Below, one piece after another: positions 53,178 through 62,339 of a stretch of DNA of 64,000 bases (positions within the stretch are counted from its first letter, which is position 1; each line of letters opens with the position of its first letter). This DNA is from Bacillota bacterium (GTDB lineage Bacteria; Bacillota; Clostridia; Acetivibrionales; DSM-1351). Below the pieces are notes generated by a model. The model had not been told where the DNA came from, ran no database searches, and saw only the letters and a program-made list of their open reading frames with translations. Position numbers and translations under genes: made by a program. The stretch covers positions 186,001 through 250,000 of the forward strand of contig JAEZRV010000047.1 of the NCBI GenBank assembly GCA_023444055.1, in the 5' to 3' direction.

Positions 53178-54653
53178 CTATCTTATCATTGTAGATAAAT
53201 TTGTTGTACTTATTACAACAGTTATTGCTATCAAAAACATAACAGATACAGCCGCAGTTATTCCTAACAAAAACACTAATGAATTTGCCATATCACTTAA
53301 GCAGTTAGTTATTTTTTTATCTGATATTGGTTCAACAACTGCGCTGGCAAGCTTATATAAAATTACAAGAGCAAGTATTTTTAATAATGGAGCCAGACAA
53401 ATTACTATTATCCCAATCATCGCAATTAGTCCCGAAGCATTTTTAATTACTAAAGTACAACCAACTACAGTATCAGCTGCATCAGCTAAATATTTTCCAA
53501 CTACAGGTATAAAGGTTCCAAGAGCGAATTTAGCCGTTTTACTAGTCACCCCATCTACTACTGCACCCATAGTTCCCTGAATAGATACCACTGCAATAAA
53601 AACTGTTAGCATTAATCCAATACCCCAAGTACATATCTGCTTTATAAACCCTGAGAGCTTAGTCAGTTGAACCTTGTCCGAAATGTTATTAACAATGTTC
53701 AGCACCGTTATAAAAAATATTAAGGGTATAAAGAAATTTTTTATAACGGTAGCTCCTATCTCCACAAGCATAATGAGTATAGGTTGAAATACTCCTGCTG
53801 AGGATAGGTTTCCAGTTGATATAAGCAAGCTGATTAATAGGGGAATAATTGAGTGCATAAAGCTTACCATATTGTCTATAATTGACACACACATACTCAT
53901 TGCAGTGCTAAAGCTAACCATCAACACCGAGACTATAACTATATAACATACAAAGAAAGCAAGTTCTCCAACGCTTTCGCTTAAAAATGAATTCTGTAAA
54001 TTTTTAAGTATTGCACAAATTATCGCTAATATTATTATCTTTATCAAAATATCTACATTCAGAAACACCTCTTCAAGCAGATATTTAACGATTCTATTAA
54101 CTATCCCAGATATGCTGAAATCAAAATCACCCTTAACAGCGGAGGTTATTATTTTTTCAGGATTAAATTCCGGAAATAGTTTTTCTGAGTCCTTCGTATA
54201 ATATTTTTTAACGCTTTCAGTAATGGATTTTGTGTCATCTGTCTCTAACTGCTCATTAATAATACTATTTGTCTCATCATACTCATTTTCTTGGCTTATA
54301 CTTTTATTGTCTCTTTTAGAATTTTGCCGGCTCTTACTTTCACTCCTTCTTATATCATTTTCTTGATTTGTGCTTGTGCTATCTCTTCTTTCATCATTTA
54401 CATAGCTTGTACTAGTGTTGTTTCTTCCGTCACTTACTTGGCTTATGCCCTGTATATTCTCCTCAGTGTTAACGCTTTCGGCGCAAGCAATGAATGTGGA
54501 GAATGCAATTATCAGTACAATTAAAACTGTTAGACTGCACTTAAAACCTAGTGCTATCTTCCTTGCATGTCCAGCATGCTCTGATACTGATGTAATTACA
54601 TCTATACGTCTGTATTTGTTTTTCAAAATCGCTTTATTTCTTTTCTTTTGCAT
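53178..54653 (-). CDS. spoIIIAE: Stage III sporulation protein AE
   Basis: 491 residues. Signal-like helix (about 31-53), a hydrophilic region (55-150), and six to seven C-terminal membrane helices, with SMCVSIIDNMVSFMHSIIPLLISLL and KTAKFALGTFIPVVGKYLADAADTVVGC. The hydrophilic region contains degenerate repeats of about 11-13 residues (VSDGRNNTSTSY, VNDERRDSTSTNQ, ENDIRRSESKSRQ, NSKRDNKSISQ). It makes the protein about 90 residues longer than the Bacillus protein. It is the channel or export core of the SpoIIIA complex by family. ATG preceded by GGGGGCTG. Confidence 0.93.
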   Translation of the reverse strand: MQKKRNKAILKNKYRRIDVITSVSEHAGHARKIALGFKCSLTVLIVLIIAFSTFIACAESVNTEENIQGISQVSDGRNNTSTSYVNDERRDSTSTNQENDIRRSESKSRQNSKRDNKSISQENEYDETNSIINEQLETDDTKSITESVKKYYTKDSEKLFPEFNPEKIITSAVKGDFDFSISGIVNRIVKYLLEEVFLNVDILIKIIILAIICAILKNLQNSFLSESVGELAFFVCYIVIVSVLMVSFSTAMSMCVSIIDNMVSFMHSIIPLLISLLISTGNLSSAGVFQPILIMLVEIGATVIKNFFIPLIFFITVLNIVNNISDKVQLTKLSGFIKQICTWGIGLMLTVFIAVVSIQGTMGAVVDGVTSKTAKFALGTFIPVVGKYLADAADTVVGCTLVIKNASGLIAMIGIIVICLAPLLKILALVILYKLASAVVEPISDKKITNCLSDMANSLVFLLGITAAVSVMFLIAITVVISTTNLSTMIR

Positions 54654-54683
54654 TTTGCAGCCCCCAATGTATAAACAATTCGA

Positions 54684-55070
54684 TCAAGGCATCAATTTTA
54701 CAACTAAATCAAGTAATGAAGATATAATTGGTACAGCGAGAATTACTATCGTTACCTTACCGGCAAGTTCTATTTTCGAGGCTATAGATGACTCCCCGGC
54801 ATCCTTGCAAACCTCAGCTCCAAACTCAGCAATATAGGCAATTCCGACTATTTTCAAAAGAATATTTATGTAAGTTGAATCTATGTTTGCTTTCTTGCTG
54901 AAGGCCTGCAAAAAATCAATTACAGCCGATAGCTTTACAATAACAACAACAAATATTAATAGCCCTGTTGCTATACTTAACTGTAATGCAATCTCAGGTC
55001 GTTGTTTTTTTATTGTCGATGCTAAAACAACAGCTATTATGCCTATACAGACAATCTGAAGTATATCCAT
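54684..55070 (-). CDS. spoIIIAD: Stage III sporulation protein AD
   Basis: 128 residues with four membrane helices. IVGIAYIAEFGAEVCKDAGESSIASKIELAGKV is the family's signature. It is paralogous in fold to SpoIIIAC and FliQ-like export components. ATG follows AAGAGGTTATATGCT. Thirty bases upstream of spoIIIAE. Confidence 0.94.
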   Translation of the reverse strand: MDILQIVCIGIIAVVLASTIKKQRPEIALQLSIATGLLIFVVVIVKLSAVIDFLQAFSKKANIDSTYINILLKIVGIAYIAEFGAEVCKDAGESSIASKIELAGKVTIVILAVPIISSLLDLVVKLMP

Positions 55071-55190
55071 AGCATATAACCTCTTAATTTATATTTAGTT
55101 GGAAACTCTTAGAATTTGCATCAACTAAACAGCTTTTTGTATTTGTTTAGAACTGAAACAAAGTAAGTATTGTCAAATATCATATGTACC

Positions 55191-55388
55191 TTAGAACCGG
55201 AACATAGTCTTTACATTTTGAAAAAGCTCTGCTATTTCTTTTGAAATCATCATCAGCACAACAACTATCCCTGCTAATGTAACCATCAGTGCCTGCTCTT
55301 CCCTGCCTGCACGCTTAATCAATTCATAGAGTACTGAAACAATTATGCCTATTGCTGCTATTTTAAAAATAAGATCTATTCCATTCAT
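55191..55388 (-). CDS. spoIIIAC: Stage III sporulation protein AC
   Basis: 65 residues from ATG 55388 with GGGGAGG upstream; longer in-frame starts have none. Two membrane helices (about 2-23 and 30-50), with IDLIFKIAAIGIIVSVLYELIKRAGREEQALMV. Integral component of the SpoIIIA complex. The 120-bp spacer to spoIIIAD has a small hairpin and no gene. Confidence 0.94.
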   Translation of the reverse strand: MNGIDLIFKIAAIGIIVSVLYELIKRAGREEQALMVTLAGIVVVLMMISKEIAELFQNVKTMFRF

Positions 55389-55468
55389 ATAAACCTCCCC
55401 ACGCCCAATTGGGCACAAAATTCTAATGAAACTACTGCGGAGAATGTTGCCAACCGTTTTACAAAGTA

Positions 55469-55987
55469 CTAGAAGAAAATTATCGCTATAGCCAAACCGC
55501 TTAGAACGCCTAGGCTTCTATACATTTTTTCATTTTTTTTCTTCATTTCTTCAGCCTTGCTTTCTTGCACCTTCAGCTGTGACGAAACAAGTTTTATATT
55601 ATTTAACTGCCCTTCCAAATCCGAATTACCCAGCATTTTTCCAAAGGTCAGCAATATTGTTTTATCCTCATAATTCAAAGAAAGTTTCCGATAATTTTCT
55701 TCAACTGCTCTTTCCCAAGCAGCATCTGCGGTACAACCATTTTCGCCAAGGTATCCTGCTGCCTCTTTGAACAAAATTGCAGTATCAAAACTTGTACCAT
55801 GATAAATTCTATCAAACGCCTCTGATAATAGATTTGATAGATAGCTTATTTCATTTTCCAGCATTTGCAACATAGACTGTAATTCCCTGAGAGTTCTCGG
55901 TCTTTTTGCACATTCAGAAGCTAAAGAAAATCCAATAAAGCTTGTAGCACCAATTAAAATGACAGCTCCTATAAATTTAATTATCAT
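55469..55987 (-). CDS. spoIIIAB: Stage III sporulation protein AB
   Basis: 172 residues from ATG 55987, with AGGAGGTGCC upstream; a GTG three codons earlier is in the site. Membrane helix (about 4-22), FSLASECAKRPRTLRELQSMLQMLENEISY, and a second C-terminal helix. Fold resembles type II secretion GspF-like. Overlaps spoIIIAA by four bases. Confidence 0.94.
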   Translation of the reverse strand: MIIKFIGAVILIGATSFIGFSLASECAKRPRTLRELQSMLQMLENEISYLSNLLSEAFDRIYHGTSFDTAILFKEAAGYLGENGCTADAAWERAVEENYRKLSLNYEDKTILLTFGKMLGNSDLEGQLNNIKLVSSQLKVQESKAEEMKKKNEKMYRSLGVLSGLAIAIIFF

Positions 55988-56982
55988 GTCTGGCACCTCC
56001 TGTATACTGTTGTCAATTGGAAATCAACAACTTCTTCAAGAGTTCCGGGGCCATTTTTTGAGCTAAGCACTATATATCTTTCAAACACACTGGATTTAAT
56101 CAATTCAAGAAGTTCTTCTCTCATTTTTAGTTCTGTAATGCTATATCCATGAGCAGATGATATGATTTTTACACCAGAGTTCAACACCTTTAATATTGAG
56201 GCTTTATCCCCCTGAGTTCCTATTTCATCTGTAATAATTATATTGGGTGACATGCTTCTCAAAAGCATTTCCATTCCTAATGATTTAGGGCATCCATCCA
56301 TTATGTCTGTTCTATAACCCACATCATTTTGCGGAACCCCTTTAAAGCAGGCTGCAATTTCAGATCTTTCATCTACAATTCCAACCTTTACACCTGAAAA
56401 TTCAATGTTTTCATCACCATTGCTCATTATTCTTGCTATATCCCTAAGAATAGTTGTCTTACCACACTGAGGCGGGCCGATTATCAATGTATTATATATA
56501 TCACAGTTACTTTTTGTTATGAATTTAATGATATGCTTTGAGCAGTCAGATACTTCTTTTGCAACACGTATGTTTAGCCCATTAAAGTCCTTTATATTTT
56601 TTATTTGACCCTCCTGCAGTACTACTTTTCCGCAAAGACCGACTCTGTGCCCTCCGCGAAGAGTCAAATACCCAGCTCTGATTTCATCTTGATAAGCATA
56701 TATGGAATTCTCACTCATAAGTTCCATAGTTTTGAATACTTCCTGCTGAGATACTAAATATGCAGCTGAAATGTCTTTTGTCAGCTTACCATCTGCAGTG
56801 ACAAACCAATCAACATTTTTATAAAATGCCATTAATGGTTTTCTGGCTCTAAGTCTGATTTCTTCAAGATTATCCAATATATCTCTATCCATTTTCAGCA
56901 GGATAATTTTTATACTGAATACTAAGAACGGCAATACTTCATTTTCTACTGATTTCAGCTTTTGGATATGTGTGCTGGTCAT
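55984..56982 (-). CDS. spoIIIAA: Stage III sporulation protein AA (ATPase)
   Basis: 332 residues. Walker A GPPQCGKTTILRDIAR at about 170, Walker B IIITDEIGTQGD, and GYLTLRGGHRVGLCGKVV. It powers the SpoIIIA channel. The ATG follows AGGGGATGG. First gene of the eight-gene operon, which mother-cell sigma-E should transcribe. A weak candidate (GTCATAA, 14 bp, TAATATAT) lies at about 57030-57055 next to the intron remnant. Confidence 0.95.
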   Translation of the reverse strand: MTSTHIQKLKSVENEVLPFLVFSIKIILLKMDRDILDNLEEIRLRARKPLMAFYKNVDWFVTADGKLTKDISAAYLVSQQEVFKTMELMSENSIYAYQDEIRAGYLTLRGGHRVGLCGKVVLQEGQIKNIKDFNGLNIRVAKEVSDCSKHIIKFITKSNCDIYNTLIIGPPQCGKTTILRDIARIMSNGDENIEFSGVKVGIVDERSEIAACFKGVPQNDVGYRTDIMDGCPKSLGMEMLLRSMSPNIIITDEIGTQGDKASILKVLNSGVKIISSAHGYSITELKMREELLELIKSSVFERYIVLSSKNGPGTLEEVVDFQLTTVYRRCQT

Positions 56983-57059
56983 TTGTATCCATCCCCTATT
57001 CTTATCATTCGAATTAGTTACTAATAATATATTAGGCTTTGTCCTACATTATGACTTAT

Positions 57060-57140
57060 TAAAAAAATATTATTTAGGTTGGCACTTTTAACCCGCGCTC
57101 GGGACTTTCACCCTTTAGATTGCGCCCATGCTGCGCGCAC
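57060..57140 (-). mobile_element. Group II intron remnant, 5' end only
   Basis: Minus strand from 57140 reads GTGCGCGCAGCATGGGCGCA, then ATCTAAAGGGTGAAAGTCCC and GAGCGCGGG. This is the typical bacterial group II intron 5' terminus and domain I start. It breaks off after about 65-80 nt. No domain V or reverse transcriptase is found downstream before spoIIIAA. Confidence 0.75.
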
Positions 57141-57290
57141 AACAAGGGACTGTTGCAAAACAAGAATTTCTGTATACCGATGACTTATTGCTTGAATAGT
57201 ACGCGAGTGCAATATATAATGCACGGGAGTACTATTTAAGCAGTTTACCGTTGATATATCATATTTTTTGTTTTGTAACAGCCCCTTGTT
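57141..57290. repeat. 150-bp inverted-repeat element (MITE-like) abutting the intron
   Basis: Ends AACAAGGGACTGTTGCAAAA (57141-57160) and an imperfect complement (57271-57290). An inner stem pairs GCTTGAATAGTAC with GTACTATTTAAGC around GTGCA/TGCAC. The GGG(A/G)CTGTTGCAAAAC end resembles some insertion-sequence termini. No transposase. It could also serve as terminator of the transporter operon. Confidence 0.6.
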
Positions 57291-57312
57291 TTATTTAATA
57301 CACTTATTAAAA

Positions 57313-58338
57313 TTAAATTATACTAAACCTCAATACTTGATCTCTCTTTGTTTTTAAATATATTTTACTATTCCTTGGATAGGTATGATCTGCACCAAAT
57401 AGTATATCTATATCTAAAATGGTCTCACCCACCAAAACGGAGTATCTTATGATATTTCCCTGCGGTGTTATTCTTTTTATGACACCTTCAAAATAATAAT
57501 AATCGGGCATTTGCTCCTTCCAAGGACTTTCTTTCATTTCTATGCTTTCCGGACGGATTGCATAAGAAGTTGCATCATAATCTTTTTCACCTACAAGTTG
57601 GATATACTCTAAACTCGTTAAATGATTGTAATGTCCCATGAAACTTACTGCAAATGGAGTCTGCGGATTTAAATATAAATCCATAGGAGTACCCATTTGT
57701 TCAACCATTCCAGCATTCATTAGGTAAATCCGATCTGACATTCGCATTGCCTCTTCTTGATCATGTGTAACAAATACAGTGGTAATGCCAAGTTCATTAT
57801 GAATTTCTTTTATCTTTATTTGTAATGCCTTTCGAAGCTTTGCATCAATTGCACTAAAAGGCTCGTCTAGTAGCAATACTTTTGCCTCCGTAACAATACA
57901 TCTACAAAGCGCTACCCTCTGCTGTTCTCCTCCTGATAACTGGAACGGATATTTATATTCACTTCCTAAGAGATCTACCATTTTTAGAGAATTCAATACC
58001 TTTTGATGAATTTCTTTTTTATCCACTTTTTTCATTTTTAAACCAAAAGCAATATTTTTATAAACTGTCATGGTTGGGAACAAACTGTACTGCTGAAATA
58101 TCATACTAATATTTCTATCCTTTGGTGGCATATAAGTTATCTCTTTATTATCCAGATATATTGCTCCACTATCCAGCTTCTCCAGCCCGGCAAGGCTACG
58201 TAACAGAGTCGTCTTTCCACATCCCGATGGACCGAGTAATGTGATGAATTCACCTTTATTGATAGAAATATTAATATCTTTCAGTACTTCCTTGCCATCA
58301 AAGGATTTGTTCAAATGTTTAAAATTTATATAAGCCAT
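57313..58338 (-). CDS. ABC importer ATPase
   Basis: 341 residues. Walker A GPSGCGKTTLLR, Q-loop FQQYSLF, signature LSGGEQQRVALCR, Walker B VLLLDEP, H-loop VTHDQEEA. After about residue 240 a TOBE-like regulatory domain follows (SYAIRPESIEMK). It energises the permease encoded two genes upstream. Last gene of the four-gene DUF169 operon, three bases after the binding-protein stop. TOBE-bearing importers are often of the sulfate/iron/polyamine type, while the neighbours are of the sulfonate/nitrate type. Confidence 0.95.
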   Translation of the reverse strand: MAYINFKHLNKSFDGKEVLKDINISINKGEFITLLGPSGCGKTTLLRSLAGLEKLDSGAIYLDNKEITYMPPKDRNISMIFQQYSLFPTMTVYKNIAFGLKMKKVDKKEIHQKVLNSLKMVDLLGSEYKYPFQLSGGEQQRVALCRCIVTEAKVLLLDEPFSAIDAKLRKALQIKIKEIHNELGITTVFVTHDQEEAMRMSDRIYLMNAGMVEQMGTPMDLYLNPQTPFAVSFMGHYNHLTSLEYIQLVGEKDYDATSYAIRPESIEMKESPWKEQMPDYYYFEGVIKRITPQGNIIRYSVLVGETILDIDILFGADHTYPRNSKIYLKTKRDQVLRFSII

Positions 58339-58341
58339 GTT

Positions 58342-59409
58342 CTATCCTTTATGTTTTGCCTGGTATGCATTTACATAAGTCATATCAACAATGTTATCAT
58401 AAGGAATCGGTTCTTTAATTACACCAATATTCTGACAGAAGTTTTGTACTGCTGTCTCAGACTCTTTGGAAATTTCTCCCGTTTTTGTAATTGCATTTTT
58501 AATAATGTCTATTTTTTGTGTCAAAACATCCACTGTTATTCCTTCATATAGAGGAGAAATCAATTTTGCGATTTCTTCGCTTGAATGAGACCTCATCCAC
58601 TCACTACCTCTTGAAACCGCATTTACAAATGCCTGTAAAGTTGTAGGATTTTCCTGGGCGTATTTTTTAGTAGTACAGATAATTTCACCTGGGAAGATAT
58701 CAGACTTCAAATATTTCGCTGCATCTTCTTTTTTTGAGGTATCTACCAGAATATTCACATCCATAGACTTTATTTCCACACGGTTATCAACGTTAATATA
58801 GCTTGCTTTAATTTCTCCACGATTCAAAGCAGACATTGATGCACTATAATCCATATTTACAAAAGTTACATCTTTCTTTGGATCTAATCCTGCCTCACTT
58901 AAAATAGAAGAGACAAAAGAATACGGTGCAGATCCTGGCATACCTGCAAATATTGCTTGTCCTTTTAACTGTGATACATTTGTTATATCCTTTGCTCCTA
59001 CAAATCCATAAAGTCTAGTATCTACTACTGTGTAAATAAACTGAGATTCTAACCCTTCTTGCTGCGCCTTTAAAACTGGTTCCTGTGACAGCAAGCAAAA
59101 CTGTGAATCTCCACCATGCATACCCTGAAATGCAATTGGTCCATCTTTATATAGTGCAAACTTTGGTTCTAACCCTTCCTCCTGGAAAAATCCGTTCTGA
59201 TAAGCTACGTACACGGAACTCCATGTAAGTCCCCTAAATTCAGAAATTACAATCTTTGTTAAATCTTTTTTATCTTTTGGCTGTTCCTGTTTCGAAGCTC
59301 CACTTAACTCATTGTCTTTACTTGATGCCTTCGTTTGGCACCCCACAAGCAAGCTAGTAGACATTACTACCGCAAGGCTAAGGGCTATCATTCTTTTCAT
59401 AAATTTCAT
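58342..59409 (-). CDS. ABC importer substrate-binding lipoprotein (NMT1/SsuA-like)
   Basis: 355 residues with lipoprotein signal ALSLAVVMSTSLLVGC (lipobox Cys at about 24), then a NMT1/THI5-SsuA/TauA-type periplasmic-binding fold (VISEFRGLTWSSVYVAYQNGFFQEEGLEPKF, FAGMPGSAPYSFVSSILSEAGLDPKKDV). Family ligands include sulfonates, nitrate, pyrimidine/thiamine precursors and riboflavin; the substrate is not decided by sequence. The ATG follows GGGAGGAAATG. Confidence 0.92.
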   Translation of the reverse strand: MKFMKRMIALSLAVVMSTSLLVGCQTKASSKDNELSGASKQEQPKDKKDLTKIVISEFRGLTWSSVYVAYQNGFFQEEGLEPKFALYKDGPIAFQGMHGGDSQFCLLSQEPVLKAQQEGLESQFIYTVVDTRLYGFVGAKDITNVSQLKGQAIFAGMPGSAPYSFVSSILSEAGLDPKKDVTFVNMDYSASMSALNRGEIKASYINVDNRVEIKSMDVNILVDTSKKEDAAKYLKSDIFPGEIICTTKKYAQENPTTLQAFVNAVSRGSEWMRSHSSEEIAKLISPLYEGITVDVLTQKIDIIKNAITKTGEISKESETAVQNFCQNIGVIKEPIPYDNIVDMTYVNAYQAKHKG

Positions 59410-59511
59410 CTTTTCATTTCCTCCCTTTTTCTTAGTATTACATATTAAAACTATTCCAATTCCCTAATATTTTAATGCTGTCCTCATTTTAAATAAATTT
59501 AATTATTACAT

Positions 59512-60330
59512 TCATTTTTCCTCTTCTATATTCATAGATAGATTAGTTTCAATTTTCCATCGTAATATATAGTGTTCCAATCGATCTAAGCACCAATTTA
59601 AGATTAAGCCCAGTACTAACAAAATAAAAATGCAAGACATGACTCTTCGCACCATAAAAAAAGATGTGGCATAAGTTACCATCCATCCAAATCCTCCAGA
59701 TGCCCCCATATATTCTCCAATAATTGCACCTACCATACATGCTCCTACTCCTCCACGAATCCCAGATAGAATCCATGGCATGCAATTTGGCAATACAACG
59801 TACCATAATGTCTGAAATGAATTTGCACCTAATAGATTAGCTGACTCGATTAATTTACGTTCCATATTTTTAATTGCATTGTATGTGGAAAAAAATACAC
59901 AAAAAAATACCATCAAACCTGCCAAAAAAACTTTTGAAGTTAGCCCTAGACCAAACCACAAAACATAAACTGGCGCAAGTGTTAATTGAGGAATCCCATT
60001 TATTGCAGTAAGAATAGGTGTCATTACTTTCCCCACCATTGGAAACTGCGCAAACATTACACCAAGTAGGATACCTATTGTTGTTCCATATAAAAGTCCG
60101 AGTAACGCTTCTTTAAGCGTAATTGAAGTATGATATACCAAATCACCACTCTTTGCAAACTCAATAAAATCTTTTATAATCTCACTTGGATAACTGGTAA
60201 AAAAAGCATTATAAAAGCCTTTTCTAGCAGACCATTCCCAGAAACCTAGAAACATTAGGACTATGAGTGTCCGAATAGTTATAATGATCATTCTCTTTTT
60301 ATCAAACGATTTATTTTTTAGTCTTTGCAT
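59512..60330 (-). CDS. ABC importer permease (SsuC/TauC-like)
   Basis: 272 residues from ATG 60330 (MQRLKNKSFDKKR), with GAGAG upstream; a GTG eight codons earlier is a weaker option. Six membrane helices and the EAA loop (ESANLLGANSFQTLWYVVLPNCMPWILSGIRGGVGACMVGAIIGE). Overlaps the DUF169 gene by about 20 bases. Pairs with the lipoprotein and ATPase below. Confidence 0.93.
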   Translation of the reverse strand: MQRLKNKSFDKKRMIIITIRTLIVLMFLGFWEWSARKGFYNAFFTSYPSEIIKDFIEFAKSGDLVYHTSITLKEALLGLLYGTTIGILLGVMFAQFPMVGKVMTPILTAINGIPQLTLAPVYVLWFGLGLTSKVFLAGLMVFFCVFFSTYNAIKNMERKLIESANLLGANSFQTLWYVVLPNCMPWILSGIRGGVGACMVGAIIGEYMGASGGFGWMVTYATSFFMVRRVMSCIFILLVLGLILNWCLDRLEHYILRWKIETNLSMNIEEEK

Positions 60331-61132
60331 TATGTTTTCGCTCTCTTTTATCACGTTCTAAATCTAAATAATATGTGTGGTTAAACATAATATCATTCCC
60401 ATCATAGTCAAGCTTTTCTAATTCTTTTTTAATATCTTCCTTTCGTTTATCCATTTCTACGGCATTTACCGTTAGTCTTACTCCTTCCACAACTTTTGAA
60501 AATTTATTATAAGGCATGCCGACTGCCACTTCGGTATCCTTCCATTTTGCAAGAAATCGAGTTCCTGAACAAAATAATGAGATATTAATATCATCTGTCA
60601 TCAAAGGATAGGACGAACATTCCACACACACTGCTTGATTTCCAGTTAGGTTAAAATTAGGCTGCATTCCAAATACATAGGTATAACCTTGAATGATTCT
60701 CATCACATTTTTACTGTTACTGACCATCAGTACAAGATTTGGTTCCTCTTCAAATAATTCAAGTGGCTTTACTATAACTCCATATGTGTCTGTAGGACAC
60801 AGTTTCATTTTTTCAGAAACGGAAGCAGCAACCTTCTCATTTTCGTATAATCCTAATTTACAACCTTCAGTTCCATCATAAAAACCTTGGGATGGAGACA
60901 CAAGTCCTAAAGCTCTTGTGCTTCCACCACAGCCTGAATTTTCTTTAGTAAACTTTATGGAATTTCCCATCATTGCAACTTTTACTGCCACACAATATGA
61001 AAGAGGTGATACAATCTCTTTCGCCTCAAAGCGCTGGTATTCTTCTTTTGACTTTGCTAACTTAACTCCAACTATTTTTCTTTCCAATTCTAACAAAGCA
61101 TATGCTTTTTTTACATCAAATGTATCTATCAA
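60311..61132 (-). CDS. DUF169 family cysteine-rich protein
   Basis: 273 residues from TTG 61132, with AAAGGA upstream. It has the DUF169 character: VGVKL near residue 22, SYCVAVK, SGCGGSTRALGL, EGCKLGLY, AVCVECSSYPLM, and NISLFCSGTR. Seven cysteines (about 47, 68, 91, 112, 169, 172, 188), including CVEC, make metal or iron-sulfur binding plausible; this is inference. No membrane or signal segment. A charged, basic tail (RDKRERKHNAKTKK) follows. Translationally coupled to the permease, so it probably acts on, or senses, the imported substrate. The DUF169 family has no settled function that I know. Confidence 0.85.
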   Translation of the reverse strand: MIDTFDVKKAYALLELERKIVGVKLAKSKEEYQRFEAKEIVSPLSYCVAVKVAMMGNSIKFTKENSGCGGSTRALGLVSPSQGFYDGTEGCKLGLYENEKVAASVSEKMKLCPTDTYGVIVKPLELFEEEPNLVLMVSNSKNVMRIIQGYTYVFGMQPNFNLTGNQAVCVECSSYPLMTDDINISLFCSGTRFLAKWKDTEVAVGMPYNKFSKVVEGVRLTVNAVEMDKRKEDIKKELEKLDYDGNDIMFNHTYYLDLERDKRERKHNAKTKK

Positions 61133-61175
61133 ATTAGTAATCCTTTACTTTCCAGTACTTTTCTCCATTAATAAT

Positions 61176-61193
61176 ATATTACTAAGGTAATAT
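61176..61193. promoter_or_regulatory. Candidate operator upstream of the DUF169 operon
   Basis: Palindrome ATATTACTAAGGTAATAT about 45 bp before the start codon, partly repeated as CACTAAGG at 61196-61203. No regulator gene adjacent. Confidence 0.4.
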
Positions 61194-61370
61194 ACCACTA
61201 AGGCTTCTATATAGTTTAATCGTATAATAATATATGATTGAATCTATCTATACATAAAATATATAAATAAAAACAAATTATAGATAATAATTATTATATG
61301 GAAAAATAAGATTTGTATTCCCCATATATACCATAAGTCTTAATACATAATCCACGAGATACTAAAAATA

Positions 61371-61401
61371 AAAATAGCTGACAAATCGTGTCAGCTATTT
61401 T
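61371..61401. terminator. Terminator below the ABC exporter operon
   Basis: Perfect 13-bp arms AAAATAGCTGACA (61371-61383) and complement (61389-61401), T-tract TTTTATTTTTAG on the minus strand. Separates the exporter from the DUF169 operon. Confidence 0.9.
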
Positions 61402-61520
61402 CTTACATAAATTTTGTACGTCACTCTCTATTCTTGAGAGCTATAGTCATTTCAATTTTATTTGCTCGTATGATATGGAAAAGTTTATTATAAAATATAT
61501 CAATACTTGTTCTTCGCCTT

Positions 61521-62339
61521 CTATCTCAACGATACCTTTTTGTTCATGATACGTCCTGTTAAGTATATCAATACGCAAATCATTATTATATCAAATATAA
61601 AACCACCTACGCCAATTGTTATATAGTTAGGTTCTATTCCTTTAATGCTGTCAAGGAAATAGTTAAACATATTTTGTATTGAAAGCGACATAGTCTTATC
61701 AGCTATATTAATCATTAACGAGATTGGAATAAAAATTGTTGATATTGTCTCAACTATCTTTAAAGCAATATACGTTGCTATAAATGCTATAAAACTACCT
61801 GCAACACCTATCCCATGAAAGCAAGGCAAATTTGCGATCGTAATTGCAAAAAATATTTGGCTAATAAAATACATTATTGCTAAAAAGATTGCTGGAATTA
61901 TTGCATAGAGTATTTTTTCAAGCCCTAATCTAACCAATTCTTTTCTTATTTCAGATAATTCGCTGAGATCAACACCGAGAAAATACATACCCAGAAGTAA
62001 TGCCCCGATGAATAATACCAGACTAGCTGTAATCCAGCAAAAAGCAACTATAATCTTTGAAGCTAGTAACTTATGCGGCTTTACAGGCAACGTAAACATC
62101 AAATAACCTTCATTAGAATACAAGTTGCGGTAAAACCTTATCGCTATAAATACAAATGTAATTATAAATACTGCAATTCCTACAAAAATTAAAATAGCAG
62201 ATGAGGTAGTTTTAATAAAACTCAGATCAAGCCAGCTAGCTACTAGTGAAACAACTGCAAAAAACATTGTAATCAGGTATAAAAACGGTATAATTCGAGC
62301 AGTTTCCTTAAACTCATATTTTAATAATTTTGTCAGCAT
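61521..62339 (-). CDS. ABC transporter membrane protein (exporter type)
   Basis: 272 residues with six to seven helices and no clear signal peptide (MLTKLLKYEFKETARIIPFLYL start, then YRNLYSNEGYLMFTLPVKPHKLLASK, typical of ABC-2-type permeases). ATG 62339 follows GGAGGTATTC and overlaps the ATPase stop by seven bases. Substrate unknown. In YtrA-type operons, related exporters respond to cell-wall antibiotics; that role here is only inferred. Confidence 0.88.
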   Translation of the reverse strand: MLTKLLKYEFKETARIIPFLYLITMFFAVVSLVASWLDLSFIKTTSSAILIFVGIAVFIITFVFIAIRFYRNLYSNEGYLMFTLPVKPHKLLASKIIVAFCWITASLVLFIGALLLGMYFLGVDLSELSEIRKELVRLGLEKILYAIIPAIFLAIMYFISQIFFAITIANLPCFHGIGVAGSFIAFIATYIALKIVETISTIFIPISLMINIADKTMSLSIQNMFNYFLDSIKGIEPNYITIGVGGFIFDIIMICVLIYLTGRIMNKKVSLR

